From the NCBI RefSeq assembly GCF_014655955.1, contig NZ_BNBO01000001.1, forward strand, positions 381,429-445,428: DNA of 64,000 nucleotides. The letters run 5' to 3'. Both the position numbers and the translations under genes were made by a program. Under the pieces are notes generated by a model that ran no database searches, was not told the DNA's origin, and saw nothing but the letters and a program-made list of their open reading frames with translations. The stretch is from Kitasatospora indigofera. Its GTDB lineage: Bacteria; Actinomycetota; Actinomycetes; Streptomycetales; Streptomycetaceae. Shown here piece by piece: positions 23,953-33,413 of this stretch. Numbering within the stretch: position 1 is the first letter of the stretch; each line of letters opens with the position of its first letter.

Positions 23953-24165
23953 ATGACGACTCACGACGCACCGCCCGTGCGCGAGCCGGTCAGCGAGGAA
24001 GAGGCCGACGCCCTGCGCGCCCTGGCGGCCAGGGAACGCGACCGGGCGGCGACGCTCGCCGGCCTCCTGGAGGACATCGCCCTCAACGGTCTGCCGGCGC
24101 CCGAGGAGTGCCGGCCGTGGGAGGAGATCCGCGAGGAGCACTTCCGCCGGCTGGCCGGCGAGTAG
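23953..24165 (+). CDS. Small acidic protein, possibly antitoxin-like
   Basis: 70 residues with AGGAG seven bases before the ATG. MTTHDAPPVREPVSEEEADA leads into two helices, DALRALAARERDRAATLAGL and LEDIALNGLPAPEECRPWEE, ending IREEHFRRLAGE. It is fully helical and acidic, without export signal. The Trp-containing C-terminal tail is reminiscent of small antitoxins, but no toxin gene follows and the next gene is on the other strand. No family recognised. Confidence 0.65.
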   Translation: MTTHDAPPVREPVSEEEADALRALAARERDRAATLAGLLEDIALNGLPAPEECRPWEEIREEHFRRLAGE

Positions 24166-24285
24166 CCCGGTCGGCGCTCGGTCCGGCCCTCACGCCGTTC
24201 GGCCGGTGCGCGCGCCGGCCCTCACGCGGGCGTGCGGTGGCAAGGGGAACCCTGCCGGGCCGCCCGAGGACCTGCCCCGGAGCGG

Positions 24286-24897
24286 TCAGAAGCTCCCGAA
24301 GACGGGGTGTCCGGCCGGCCGGTAGGTGTGGACGGCGACCCCGCTGCCGGTGGTGCGGGAGTCCTCCAGGCGGAACGTCGTGGGCGGGCCCCCGGCCGGG
24401 AACAACCGCTTGCCCCGGCCCAGGACGACGGGGTGCACGAGCAGGCGGTACTCGTCGATCAGGTCGAGGGCCATCAGCGACTGCGCGAGCGCCCCGCTGC
24501 CGTGGATCTGGATCTCGCCGCCGAAGTGCTGCTCCTTGAGTCGTGCCACCTCGCTCGGCACGTCCGCGCCGAGCAGCGTGCTGCCGGCCCAGTGGGTGCG
24601 GTCGAGGGTGGCCGACGCGACGTACTTGGGAAGGGAGTTGAGCCGGGTGGCGACCAGGTCCGCCGGGTCGGTGACCTGCGGCCAGTAGCCCGCGAAGATC
24701 TCGTACGTGCGACGGCCGAGCAGGAAGGCGCCGGCGCGGTCGACGACCTCCGTCAGGTAGCGGTTCAGGTCCTCGTCGGCGAACGGGACGAGCCAGCCGC
24801 CGAAGTCGAAGCCGCCGGCTCGGTCCTCCGTGCGACCGCCGGGGGCCTGCACGACACCGTCCAGGGTGAGGAAGGCCGTGAGGGTCAGCTCGGCCAT
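24286..24897 (-). CDS. Dihydrofolate reductase-family protein (RibD C-terminal-like)
   Basis: 203 residues beginning MAELTLTAFLTLDGVVQAPG, then DRAGGFDFGGWLVPFADEDL, AGAFLLGRRTYEIFAGYWPQ, KYVASATLDRTHWAGSTLLG, EIQIHGSGALAQSLMALDLI and EYRLLVHPVVLGRGKRLFPA. These are the family's signature elements (NADPH-binding GxxRTY and the IxIxGSG strand). Actinobacteria carry many such YwjB/YyaP-like proteins; the substrate is rarely known and they are not the folate-pathway enzyme. No ribosome site is obvious; a GGACGGAGC stretch is close. Monocistronic. Confidence 0.92.
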   Translation of the reverse strand: MAELTLTAFLTLDGVVQAPGGRTEDRAGGFDFGGWLVPFADEDLNRYLTEVVDRAGAFLLGRRTYEIFAGYWPQVTDPADLVATRLNSLPKYVASATLDRTHWAGSTLLGADVPSEVARLKEQHFGGEIQIHGSGALAQSLMALDLIDEYRLLVHPVVLGRGKRLFPAGGPPTTFRLEDSRTTGSGVAVHTYRPAGHPVFGSF

Positions 24898-25081
24898 GGG
24901 GTTGCTCCGTCCAGTCCGCTCCGGTGGGCCCGTCCAGCCTCGCAGGCCCGCCCCGGGCAGCCGCTGCGCGCCGCGCCGGGCACCCCGGGTGTCCACCCCG
25001 GACCGGGTGGCCGTCGCCGCGGGGCGCCGTACCGGCCGCCCGTGCTCCCCGCGCTCGCGCCGAAACCCTCGCCCCCCGGGC

Positions 25082-26251
25082 TCACACCGGCAGCCGCGCG
25101 GCCTCGCTCTCCAGCAGCGGCAGCAGCAGGTCGAGCGCGGCCGCGCGCGGACTCGCCAGCGGGCTGGGCAGGTCGAGCGACTGCAGACGTCCGCGCTGGA
25201 CGACATGGGCGACGGCGTGGTCGATCTCGGCGGCCGCGTCCTGCGACAGGGCGGCCGCCAACAGCAGGGCGTCCCGGCACGGGCCGTCCGGCCGGGCACC
25301 GGTCAGGGCGCGGATCCGGTCGGTGCAGTCGGCGGCACGAGTGGCGGCGGCCAGCCCCGCGAGGGCGAAGCGCAGGGCCTCGTCGCCGCCCGCCCAGGCC
25401 GCGAGCAGGCTGGGTGCCACCGCCTCCACGGCGAGCCGCGGGGCCGCCTCGTCCGGCGTCTCGGCCGCGACGAGACCGTGCGCCGCGAGCCGGTCGGCGG
25501 CCGCGGCGGCCCGGCGGTCGGCGAGGGTCGCGGCCCCGGTGAGCAGGGTGACCAGCCGGGCCCGGCACGCCGAGGAGACGTCCGGCCGGAGCGCGACGGC
25601 GGCCAGCAGCGGGACGTGCAGCGCGCTGTCCGCGTCGCAGGCCCCGTCATACATCACGCTGTGGGCCAGGTCGAGGAGGACGTCGGGGTCGTCGTCGGGC
25701 AGTGTCGGCGCGGTCAGCCACTCGTCCAGCGCGTCACTGCCGGCCGCGCCGCGTTCGTGCAGCTCGCGGGCGGCCGCGTAGACCGAGTTCTGCAGCGGCG
25801 GCAGGAAGCGGCCGGTGTCCGCGACGGCCAGCGGCGGCTGCGGTTCGGCGTCCTCCTGGGGGGACGGGAACTGCGCGACGATCTGCCGCCGCAACTCCCG
25901 TGCGGTGGCCGGGTCCACCTCGCGGACCAGTGCGGACGGCCCGACCGGGACGGCGCCCGCCTCCGGGTACCCGGTGCCGTAGCCGACCCCGTAGCCGCCG
26001 AAGGTACGGGCGACCGTGTTGACGGCCACCCGCTCCCAGCCGTAGTGCCCCCCGGAGGCCAGGCCCTCGTCGTCGGCGAAGGAGATCACGTGCCACCAGC
26101 CGTCCACCTGCCGGCCCGCCTCCGAGGCCTGGTCCGGGTACACCAGGCGGGCTTCCTGGACGGCGACTTCCTGATGCCCACGGGCGCCCAGCGCCAGCAC
26201 CACCGATCGGGCGGGCTCCTCGCCCGGTACCAGGAGATCAAAACGGTCCAT
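25082..26251 (-). CDS. Hypothetical protein with helical-repeat C-terminus
   Basis: 389 residues from ATG 26251. Residues 1-120 are alpha/beta (MDRFDLLVPGEEPARSVVLA, QVDGWWHVISFADDEGLASG, VGYGTGYPEAGAVPVGPSAL). Residues 150-389 consist of Ala/Leu-rich helices in short repeats (ALHVPLLAAVALRPDVSSAC, LVTLLTGAATLADRRAAAAA, LLLAAALSQDAAAEIDHAVA), like a HEAT/ARM solenoid. No catalytic motif, signal peptide or membrane segment. I do not recognise the family. Neighbours on either side are unrelated enzymes, so context does not help. Confidence 0.7.
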   Translation of the reverse strand: MDRFDLLVPGEEPARSVVLALGARGHQEVAVQEARLVYPDQASEAGRQVDGWWHVISFADDEGLASGGHYGWERVAVNTVARTFGGYGVGYGTGYPEAGAVPVGPSALVREVDPATARELRRQIVAQFPSPQEDAEPQPPLAVADTGRFLPPLQNSVYAAARELHERGAAGSDALDEWLTAPTLPDDDPDVLLDLAHSVMYDGACDADSALHVPLLAAVALRPDVSSACRARLVTLLTGAATLADRRAAAAADRLAAHGLVAAETPDEAAPRLAVEAVAPSLLAAWAGGDEALRFALAGLAAATRAADCTDRIRALTGARPDGPCRDALLLAAALSQDAAAEIDHAVAHVVQRGRLQSLDLPSPLASPRAAALDLLLPLLESEAARLPV

Positions 26252-26623
26252 CACGGCACTCCCCTCCACCCCGGCACCAGCCCCCGCTGACGGGGCCGGG
26301 ACCAACCGATGCCCGGACGCAGCCGGGACCGCAGGAGAAGAGCGTAGGAGACGGGTCCGACAACCGGGCCACCGGCACCGGATCCCGGGACACCGGGGGC
26401 CGGGAGGTGAGATCCTGGGAGGTCCGGCCGGAGCAGGCGGCACGGTCGCCACGAGGGGGCGCAGTGCGCTCGCGCGGTCCGTCACGGGAGGCGCGCGGGC
26501 GGCGGCGCGGCGGCCGGTCCCGTCCGGTCACGGAGCGTGCCGGGGGCGGGTCGGTGGGCGCCGCGCGGGCCGCCGTGCCGTGCCGGCCGGACCCGGTCCG
26601 CCGGGGTGGTGCGGTGGGTGCGC
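26252..26623. other. 372-bp gap without a gene
   Basis: Lies between the 5' end of the helical-repeat gene and the 3' end of the FAD monooxygenase gene. Frames through it are Arg/Gly/Pro-rich with poor third-position bias. It must hold the minus-strand promoter of the helical-repeat gene; I see no clear -10/-35 or repeat. Confidence 0.5.
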
Positions 26624-27841
26624 TCAGTCCGGCAGCCCGGCCGTGGGCAGCGGGGTGTCCCAGTCCAGCAGGCGCAGCAGGTCCTCGTCGACGCCCGGTG
26701 CGGGCCGTTCGGAGTCGCGCGGCGGGGCGCCGGCGGGCGGGCGCCCGTCGGTGCGGCTCGCGGTGAGCCGGGCGCTCGTCACGGTGTTCAGCTCCGCCCG
26801 GGGCCGGCGCAGCGCCTCGTACCGCGCCAGGGCCGCGACGAGGGCTCCGGCGGGCGGGTGGTTGTCCTGGCCCGCCTCGCGCAGTGCCTTCGCCAGCACC
26901 ACGGCGTCCTCCAGGGCCATCGACGCGCCCTGGCCGGTGGCCGGCGAGGCGGCGTGCGCGGCGTCACCGAGCAGGACGCTGCGCCGCCCGCGCCAGCGAC
27001 CGCCGGGCGGGAGCTGGCTGGCGTTGGTCACCATCAGGCGGTCGGTGGTCGCCGCGACGATGTCGGCGGCGGGGGTGCGGTCGGGCCTCAGCAGTGCCAG
27101 CAGCTGCGCGCGCCACCCGGCCGGCCCGGTGCCGGCCAGCTCCTCGGCGCCGGCCGGCGGGCCCGGCACCCGCGCGAACCAGTAGGTCTCCCCGTCCGGT
27201 GAGCAGGCGTAGCCGAACGCGGCGCCGCTGCCGCGGACCATGGTGATCCGGTCCGCGGGCCCGATCGCCGGGGCGGGGGCGTCCTCCGTGTACCCGTAGA
27301 AGACGCGCTGGCCCGCGTACTGCGGCCCGGCGCCGTCCGGGTCGAGCTGCGAGCGGACCGCGGAGTGCAGCCCGTCGGCGCCCACCACCAGGTCCGCGCG
27401 CGCCGTGGCACCGTCGGCGAAGCGCACGGTGACATCCCCGGGGCCCTCGGTGAGGCCGGTGAGCCGCGCCCCGTGGAACAGCGGGATCCCCCGCCGGCGG
27501 ACCTCGGCGCGCAGGGCCTCGCCGAGGTCGGCGCGGCGCAGGCAGCGGTACCGGGTGGGCGGGTGGTCGTGCTCCCCGAGCGGAACGCTGGCCAGCTCCC
27601 GGCCGCCCTCGTCCAGCACGCTCATCGTGCTGAGCGGGAAGCCGAGCCCGCCCACCGGCGCGGCGGCGTCGAGCTGGGCGAGTGCGCGCATACCGTTGCT
27701 GGCGAGGGTCAGGAACGCCCCGGCGTCGGCCCCGCCGGCCGGGTGCGCCTCGTGGACGGTCACGTCGAAGCCGGCCCTGTGCAGTCCCAGGGCCGCCGCC
27801 GCGCCGCCGATGCCCCCGCCGACGACCATGATCTTCGTCAC
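26624..27841 (-). CDS. FAD-dependent monooxygenase (PHBH/aromatic hydroxylase-like)
   Basis: 405 residues from GTG 27841. Motifs: Rossmann GxGxxG in TKIMVVGGGIGGAAAALGLH, GxxxxGAFLTLASNGMRAL, the DG motif DLVVGADGLHSAVRSQLDP and the second FAD motif RSVLLGDAAHAASPATGQGA followed by SMALEDAVVLAKAL. This is the single-component flavin monooxygenase class used in antibiotic tailoring and aromatic breakdown. An upstream ATG at 27901 has a GGGAG and could add 20 residues, but the FAD motif normally sits near the N-terminus. A TAGGGT -10 lies at about 27950. Substrate unknown. Confidence 0.92.
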   Translation of the reverse strand: MTKIMVVGGGIGGAAAALGLHRAGFDVTVHEAHPAGGADAGAFLTLASNGMRALAQLDAAAPVGGLGFPLSTMSVLDEGGRELASVPLGEHDHPPTRYRCLRRADLGEALRAEVRRRGIPLFHGARLTGLTEGPGDVTVRFADGATARADLVVGADGLHSAVRSQLDPDGAGPQYAGQRVFYGYTEDAPAPAIGPADRITMVRGSGAAFGYACSPDGETYWFARVPGPPAGAEELAGTGPAGWRAQLLALLRPDRTPAADIVAATTDRLMVTNASQLPPGGRWRGRRSVLLGDAAHAASPATGQGASMALEDAVVLAKALREAGQDNHPPAGALVAALARYEALRRPRAELNTVTSARLTASRTDGRPPAGAPPRDSERPAPGVDEDLLRLLDWDTPLPTAGLPD

Positions 27842-28187
27842 TCCGGCGCCTCCCTCAGGTCCCATCCCGGCCGCCTCGGCCGGGGTCTGACGATGCCTCA
27901 TCCGACGCTCCCGCCAAGGCCGTCCCGCCGTGAGCGTGTTCCCGTCGAGACCCTAGCCGCCCGCCGTTCCCGACCCGCCCGGAACGCTCCGGCCCGGCCG
28001 AAACCCGCCCCGGCGCCCCGGCCCGGTCCCGCTGCGCGACGGGGCGGGGGACGGCTGGTGACGGCCGGTGGGCGGGCGGTTCCGGGCGGTTCCCGGACGG
28101 CCTCGCGCGGGCGCGGGGCGGGTGCCGCCCGGTGCCTCCGGGGCGGACGATGCGGTGCCTGCCGGTGGGATGGTGCAGGATAAGGAC
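27842..28187. promoter_or_regulatory. 346-bp divergent intergenic region
   Basis: Between the FAD monooxygenase (minus) and cyclophilin (plus) start codons. A TAGGGT -10-like hexamer on the minus strand (complement about 27950-27955) could serve the monooxygenase. On the plus strand GGATGGT and GGATAAGG elements lie just before the cyclophilin ATG. No gene seen. Confidence 0.4.
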
Positions 28188-28682
28188 ATGTCTCAAAACG
28201 TTTACTTCGACATCACCATCGACGGCGAGGCCGCCGGGCGCATCGTCTTCCAGCTCTTCGACGACGTCGTGCCCAAGACCGCGCAGAACTTCCGCGAGCT
28301 GGCCACCGGCCAGCACGGTTTCGGCTACGCCGGTTCGGGTTTCCACCGCGTCATCCCCGAGTTCATGCTGCAGGGCGGTGACTTCACCCGTGGGGACGGC
28401 ACGGGCGGCAAGAGCATCTACGGCGAGAAGTTCGCCGACGAGAACTTCACCCTCAAGCACAACAAGCCGTTCCTGCTGTCCATGGCGAACGCCGGGCGCA
28501 ACACCAACGGCTCGCAGTTCTTCATCACCACGGTCCTCACCCCGTGGCTCGACGGCAAGCACGTCGTCTTCGGCGAGGTCGTCGAGGGCCAGGAGCTGGT
28601 GACCCGGATCGAGTCGCTCGGCTCCCAGTCCGGCAACACCCGCGCGAAGATCGTCATCGACGCCTCGGGCATCGTGGAGTAG
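28188..28682 (+). CDS. Cyclophilin-type peptidyl-prolyl cis-trans isomerase
   Basis: 164 residues, complete single-domain cytosolic cyclophilin: [37 protein letters not shown], the active-site strand [20 protein letters not shown] with catalytic Arg, [40 protein letters not shown] and [15 protein letters not shown]. It speeds proline isomerisation during protein folding. The ribosome site AAGGA is very close to the ATG. Codon use is that of a well-expressed housekeeping gene. Confidence 0.97.
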   Translation: MSQNVYFDITIDGEAAGRIVFQLFDDVVPKTAQNFRELATGQHGFGYAGSGFHRVIPEFMLQGGDFTRGDGTGGKSIYGEKFADENFTLKHNKPFLLSMANAGRNTNGSQFFITTVLTPWLDGKHVVFGEVVEGQELVTRIESLGSQSGNTRAKIVIDASGIVE

Positions 28683-29065
28683 TTCCGCGATCCGGCGGAG
28701 CGGTGTGCGGGCGGGCCCGGAAGGGCGACCCCGCCGCACCACGACCGTACCGGCCGGGCCATCGCGGACCGTCAGTGTCCGCGGCGGCCCGGCCTGCCTC
28801 GTTCCGGCCCGGCCCGGCCGGTGCCGTTCCGGTACGAACTGGCTCTCCGTGTCAGGGGTCCACCGCCTCCGTGCCGCCCTTGCCGTGCGTGCGTCCGGCC
28901 AGGGGTCGACGGCGGAGGCGACACCCCGGGACCGCCGTCGCCGCAGGTCCGTCCGGTGGAGTCGCGGCCGTTCCTCAGGGTGTCGACGGGCGACGAGGCG
29001 GCCCCGCCCCGATAGTGGGGAGGTCCGCCCCGGCGAGAGGCCGGCCAGATCTGGGGAGCCGGTTG
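28683..29065. other. 383-bp gap before the MFS gene
   Basis: No convincing gene; plus-strand frames are Arg/Pro-rich. Contains CGGCCCGGCC-type repeats near 28780-28820 able to fold and possibly end cyclophilin transcription. The GGGGAG before the MFS ATG lies at its end. Confidence 0.45.
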
Positions 29066-30658
29066 ATGGACCGTCCGACCGCTGTGCCGAACCACGGCTA
29101 CTCGGAACACCGCTGGAAGGCGCTGGCCGGGATGTGCGTCGCGGCCGGCATGGTCTGGCTGTCGTTCGCCGACTTCGGGGTGGCCGTCCCGACGATCGCC
29201 ACCGAACTGTCCGTCTCGCTGCCCGACCTGCAGTGGGCCAACAACGCCTTCAGCCTCTCCACCGGGGCGCTGGTGCTCGCCGCCGGCCGCCTGGGCGACG
29301 TGTACGGGCGCAAGCGGATGCTGGAGATCGGCCTGATCGTGATGGGCGCCGTCTCGCTGGCGACGGCGTTCGTGCCGGGCGTCACCGGCATGATCGTCGG
29401 CCGGGGTGCGATGGGTGTCGGCGCGGCGCTGATCCTGCCCGCCACGCTGGCGCTGATCCCGCCGATGTTCCCGCCGGAGGAGCAGCCCAGGGCCTTCGGA
29501 GCCTGGATGGCCGTCGCCTGGGTCGGCCAGGCGGCCGGCCCCGCCGTCGGCGGCGTCCTCACCGGCCTGCTCGGCTGGCGCTCCACCTTCTGGATCAACG
29601 CCCCGCTGGCCCTGGTCGGGCTCTGGCTGGTGCGCCGGGCCGCGCTGGAGTCCACCGACCCGAACGCCTCCCGGCACATCGACATCCCGGGCCTGCTGAC
29701 CAGCGCGCTCGCCGCGTTCTGCCTGCTCTACGGCTGCACGGCCGGGCAGGAGGAGGGCTTCACCGACCCGCTGATCATCGGCCTGCTGGTCGGTTCGGTG
29801 GTGCTCGCCGCCCTGTTCGTCTACCTCCAGAAGCGCCTGTCGGACCCGCTGATCGACCTGCGGCTGTTCTCGTCCCGGCCGTTCTGCGGCGCACTGGTGG
29901 CCAACTCCGTCATGAACATCGTGTTCGCCGGTGTGAGCTTCCTGCTCACCCTGTACCTCCAGGAGGTACGCGGCTACGGCCCGGTCGCGGCCGGCCTCCT
30001 GCTCCTGCCCTCGACCGTCACCATCCTGCTGTTCAACCCGTTCGGCGGCCGGGTCTCCGCCCGGCGCGGCCCCCGGCTGCCGGTGATGACCGGCGTGCTG
30101 CTGCTGGGCGTCGGGACGCTGGTGGCCGCGATCATCGGCCGGCACTACAACTACGCGATCCTGGCCGCCGGGCTGCTGGTGCTCGGCGCGGGCCTGGGGC
30201 TGATGTCGATCCCGCTGTCCGACACCGCGGTGGCGGGGCCGCCGGAGGAACTCGCCGGGACGGCGTCCGGGATGTTCAAGGTGACCAGCATGCTGGGCGG
30301 GGCCTTCGGGGTCGCCGTGACGGTCGCCGTCGAGCAGGCCGTCGAGACCAACCAGGCGATCGACCGGGCCAAGGCCGCCGGCCTGTCCGACGCGGACGCC
30401 CAGCAACTGGGCAACGCCGTGACCGACTCCAAACTCGCCGATCAGATCCTCTCCTCCGTGGACCAGGCGACCAGCGACGCGATCACCGCCGCCTTCCAGG
30501 AGGTGGAGGCCATCGGCGCGGGCCGCGCCATGGGCCTTGCCGGCCTCCTCGCCGTGGTCGCGGCCCTCGCCCTCCCGCTGATCTGGCGGACCGGCAAGGC
30601 CGGGCGGGCCGAGCCGGCCGAGGCCGCCGCGAAGGTCAGCCCGACCGAGGCGCCCTGA
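29066..30658 (+). CDS. MFS drug exporter, DHA2 (14-TMS) family
   Basis: 530 residues, about 14 membrane segments. Motif A appears as GRLGDVYGRKRMLEIGLIVM, motif B/C regions as GRGAMGVGAALILPATLALI and WVGQAAGPAVGGVLTGLLGWR, the antiporter signature with Gly-Pro, followed by SFWINAP-like STFWINAPLALVGLW. The C-terminal half has a large soluble loop (QAVETNQAIDRAKAAGLSDA). Members pump drugs or metabolites out using the proton gradient. GGGGAG eight nt upstream sets the start. No regulator beside it; substrate unknown. Confidence 0.93.
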   Translation: MDRPTAVPNHGYSEHRWKALAGMCVAAGMVWLSFADFGVAVPTIATELSVSLPDLQWANNAFSLSTGALVLAAGRLGDVYGRKRMLEIGLIVMGAVSLATAFVPGVTGMIVGRGAMGVGAALILPATLALIPPMFPPEEQPRAFGAWMAVAWVGQAAGPAVGGVLTGLLGWRSTFWINAPLALVGLWLVRRAALESTDPNASRHIDIPGLLTSALAAFCLLYGCTAGQEEGFTDPLIIGLLVGSVVLAALFVYLQKRLSDPLIDLRLFSSRPFCGALVANSVMNIVFAGVSFLLTLYLQEVRGYGPVAAGLLLLPSTVTILLFNPFGGRVSARRGPRLPVMTGVLLLGVGTLVAAIIGRHYNYAILAAGLLVLGAGLGLMSIPLSDTAVAGPPEELAGTASGMFKVTSMLGGAFGVAVTVAVEQAVETNQAIDRAKAAGLSDADAQQLGNAVTDSKLADQILSSVDQATSDAITAAFQEVEAIGAGRAMGLAGLLAVVAALALPLIWRTGKAGRAEPAEAAAKVSPTEAP

Positions 30659-30949
30659 CCGGGCCCTCCGGGCTCCGGTGACGAGCCGGGGCGGGGCCAC
30701 GGCCGCCGCAGCGCGGCAGCGCCCGCCGCCCCGCCGATCGCCCTCGACGAGGCGCAACGGTGCGGACGGACTGTGGGCGAGCTCGAAGGGTGAACGGGAC
30801 GGCACGCTCCTGCACGTCGAGTGGAGGCAGCAGGCCCCTTCGAACCGGGGGAGGCTGGACCTGCCCGAGTCGCCGGCCGGCCCCTCGGGCAGCCGGCCCC
30901 GACCCACGCGTCACAGCTTCGCCATGTTCGGACGTGACGGACAACGGTG

Positions 30950-32071
30950 TCACACCCGGCAGTACCGATCCCGAAGCTCGGCGATGACGGCTCCCTCGGA
31001 CTTGTTGACGGGGCCGTCCACAGTGGCCACCCGTTCGGCCGCATCGAGAAGATCGCTCAGATCCCCCGGCTCGGCGTCCAGGCGTCGCCACACCTCAGCG
31101 GGATCGATGTCGACCAGCCGGGCGAACTGTTCGTCGACCACCTGATGCTGATCCCGGACCAGCCTGACCAGGTGACGGATCAGCAGTGATTCGTCGTCGG
31201 TCTTCTTGTGGTCCGCCGCCATGACGAGCCACGCGACCCACAGCATCAACTCCGGGTGCCTGCTCCGCCTGCTCAGACCCTCGGCGATCTCGATCACCCG
31301 CGCCTCGTTGCGGAAGACGGACTGTGCGTGCCTCCCCGCGAGCAGCGTCGTGTAGCGGTTCAGCATCACCGCGAGGGGAACGCCGACCACGGGGATACCG
31401 ATCTTGATGACGTTGCGCTGCAGGAGGAACTTCCCGACGAAAGGGAGCCCCTTCGCGGCGCTGAGCACCGCTCCGGAGTAGAACCGCTTGATCACCGGCC
31501 GCACCATGACCGGCACGAACTTGACCACGCCTTCGCGGACCACCTCACCGCTTTTGATGGTGAAGGCCACGCGTATGAGCTTCCACATGTCCTCGGGGTC
31601 GGACAGGTCGAGCGGGGTGCGATAGAGGACCGAGACGTCGTGGGCCAGACGCAGTTGAAGCCGGGTGATGAACGCGACATCGACCATCATGGTTGCTACG
31701 GCGGCAGGGACGGTCGCGGGCGAGGAGCCGCCGAGGCTCCCGAGCGTGGCGATGACGGCCGCCGAGTAGGCACCGGCCGAGAGCCCACCTTCGAGCGCGG
31801 CGTACCGGGCCGCCATCTTGATCCGCTGATCCACGACGGCATCCGCGGGTACGCCCCGGTACCGCTCCTGGAAGTACTGCCAGTCGACCTTGTCGGTGTA
31901 GGAGCTGAGGGCCTGCGCGCTGAGCTTGGTGAACCAGTTCCCCGACCTGATGTCGTCCGCGCTCAGCCCCTTGATGAACTCCCGTATCTCGGACTGCTCA
32001 TGTTCGACGGCCTCCCGGTCGGCATCGTCGTCGCTGCCGGCGTCGACAGTGTCAATCGGAGCTTCGGTCAT
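30950..32071 (-). CDS. EcsC-like protein with TerB-like C-terminal domain
   Basis: 373 residues from ATG 32071 (GGGAG upstream; ATG 32107 and 32146 are longer options). N-terminal acidic helical region with REFIKGLSADDIRSGNWFTK, then an EcsC-like core: ALEGGLSAGAYSAAVIATLG, AAVATMMVDVAFITRLQLRL, AHDVSVLYRTPLDLSDPEDM and a glycine-rich amphipathic stretch KGLPFVGKFLLQRNVIKIGI. The C-terminal helices (LMLWVAWLVMAADHKKTDDE, SLLIRHLVRLVRDQHQVVDE) resemble TerB tellurite/stress domains. Two 60-base lines I counted (from 31321 and 31381) are 67% and 62% GC, below neighbouring genes, hinting at transfer. Membrane-associated role likely; function unknown. Confidence 0.65.
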   Translation of the reverse strand: MTEAPIDTVDAGSDDDADREAVEHEQSEIREFIKGLSADDIRSGNWFTKLSAQALSSYTDKVDWQYFQERYRGVPADAVVDQRIKMAARYAALEGGLSAGAYSAAVIATLGSLGGSSPATVPAAVATMMVDVAFITRLQLRLAHDVSVLYRTPLDLSDPEDMWKLIRVAFTIKSGEVVREGVVKFVPVMVRPVIKRFYSGAVLSAAKGLPFVGKFLLQRNVIKIGIPVVGVPLAVMLNRYTTLLAGRHAQSVFRNEARVIEIAEGLSRRSRHPELMLWVAWLVMAADHKKTDDESLLIRHLVRLVRDQHQVVDEQFARLVDIDPAEVWRRLDAEPGDLSDLLDAAERVATVDGPVNKSEGAVIAELRDRYCRV

Positions 32072-32359
32072 CGCGAGTTCTCCCAAGCGGCTCAGCGGTA
32101 CAGCCATCGCGCCGGGTTCGGACAAACCCCGCTGACGTCTCGACACGGTGACCCGGTAGTCGGCGCATGTGCCGATGGACGTCCCGTTGAAGCTGCAACC
32201 CTAGCGCCTCATCACTCGGCCGTGGCCATCGCGACAATCTCCGTCGTGATCGCCGGACCAAAGGTCAACTGCCCCGTCCGGCAAGCAACCCGGAGTCCGT
32301 TCGGCATCGTGAACGGCACCCTGCCGAGCGTCGGCGAACCCGCAGGAGCACGCCAAGGA

Positions 32360-33088
32360 TCACCAGTAGTCGGCCGTGGGCTGCCGGACGGCCGGGCCGC
32401 CGGAGTGCGGGCCGCGGACGTAGCCCTCCGGCGGGGTGGGCAGTGCGGCGACGCAGGCGGGCGAGCAGGCGTTGACCAGCAGCGGCAAGACGTCCGTGGC
32501 CACCCGGAGGGAGATCCACACCCGGCGCGGCCGGGTGGCCGGTCCGTCGCAGACGCTGCAGGGTCCGCCGGCGCCGGCGCTGCCCGCCTTCGGGTCGAGC
32601 GGCGGGAAGGGCGGCCGGATCTTCTCGTTCCCGTACAGCGCCCGGGTGCTGACGGTGCTCCGCCGTAGGACTGGGCACCTGGTCAGCTCGTAGGGGAACC
32701 AGTGCAGCCGGTACGAGGTGTACGGGTCGAAGGTCTCCAGCGAGGTCATCGCCCCGATCTCCGGCGGGATGCGCACGAGGTTGCTGCCGTACAGGCCGAA
32801 CTCCCGGACGGCGGTCAGGCGTGCGATCGTCGGCGGCAGGGTGACGATCTGCCGGCGCTCCCCGGCGGAGAGGTCCCGCAGCGGGTGGAACTCCTCACGG
32901 CCGTCGGCCGCCGCCTGCTCGACCAGTTCCAGCAGCCGCAGCCAGCCGGGGGCCGCCGTGTCCTGCTGCTCGGTGTGGAACGCGACCCGTCGTCGGTTGG
33001 TCGCCCGGACCTGGTCGAAGCAGTCGCAGCGGTCCTGGTGGGCGCTGCGGCCCTCGGTCGTCGCCGGGGGCTGCGGGCTGCTGTTCAT
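32360..33088 (-). CDS. Leucine-rich-repeat-like protein with Cys-rich C-terminus
   Basis: 242 residues from ATG 33088 (GAGGG upstream). The centre has two LRR-like turns, VTLPPTIARLTAVREFGLYG and SNLVRIPPEIGAMTSLETFD (LPxxIxxLxxLxxLxLxxN pattern). The C-terminus contains GGPCSVCDGPATRPRRVWIS and VNACSPACVAALP: a CxxC and a CxxxC that could bind zinc. It has a Cys-rich N-terminal CDCFDQ too. Cytoplasmic, no signal peptide. Probably a protein-interaction module; partner unknown. Separated from the EcsC-like gene by 288 bp on the same strand. Confidence 0.7.
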   Translation of the reverse strand: MNSSPQPPATTEGRSAHQDRCDCFDQVRATNRRRVAFHTEQQDTAAPGWLRLLELVEQAAADGREEFHPLRDLSAGERRQIVTLPPTIARLTAVREFGLYGSNLVRIPPEIGAMTSLETFDPYTSYRLHWFPYELTRCPVLRRSTVSTRALYGNEKIRPPFPPLDPKAGSAGAGGPCSVCDGPATRPRRVWISLRVATDVLPLLVNACSPACVAALPTPPEGYVRGPHSGGPAVRQPTADYW

Positions 33089-33413
33089 GCCGTCCCTCAG
33101 GTGGTCGTGGATTCCGGTGGGCGTGGCCGATGGGCCTCGTTGGTCATCCGTCGGCGAACGACCAGGGCGTCCCATGGGTCGTACCCTGCTGAGGGCCGGC
33201 GGCGACCAGGCCGGGCCGACACGGCCCTCCGCTGCTTCACCGCGTGTCTCTCAGCAGGTCCAACGGCGGGGCCGTGACTGATCGTTCCCGAGCCGGATGT
33301 GACAATCCGCCCATCCTGCGCCCCTGTCGGGACGCCCCGCGGCCACCCCATACTCCAGGTTCGGGCGGGACGGCGGGAGGGCCGCCCGCCGAGGCGAAGG
33401 GAAACACGACAGA
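33089..33413. promoter_or_regulatory. 325-bp divergent gap (LRR-like / aldo-keto reductase)
   Basis: Contains GGGTCGTACCC (33178-33188), a short inverted repeat, and relatively AT-rich stretches around 33280-33310 and 33350, fitting promoters for both genes. No gene seen. Confidence 0.4.

Noticed and set aside
23953..24165. Toxin-antitoxin module
   Set aside because: The small acidic protein could be an antitoxin by look, but no toxin gene is adjacent on the same strand.
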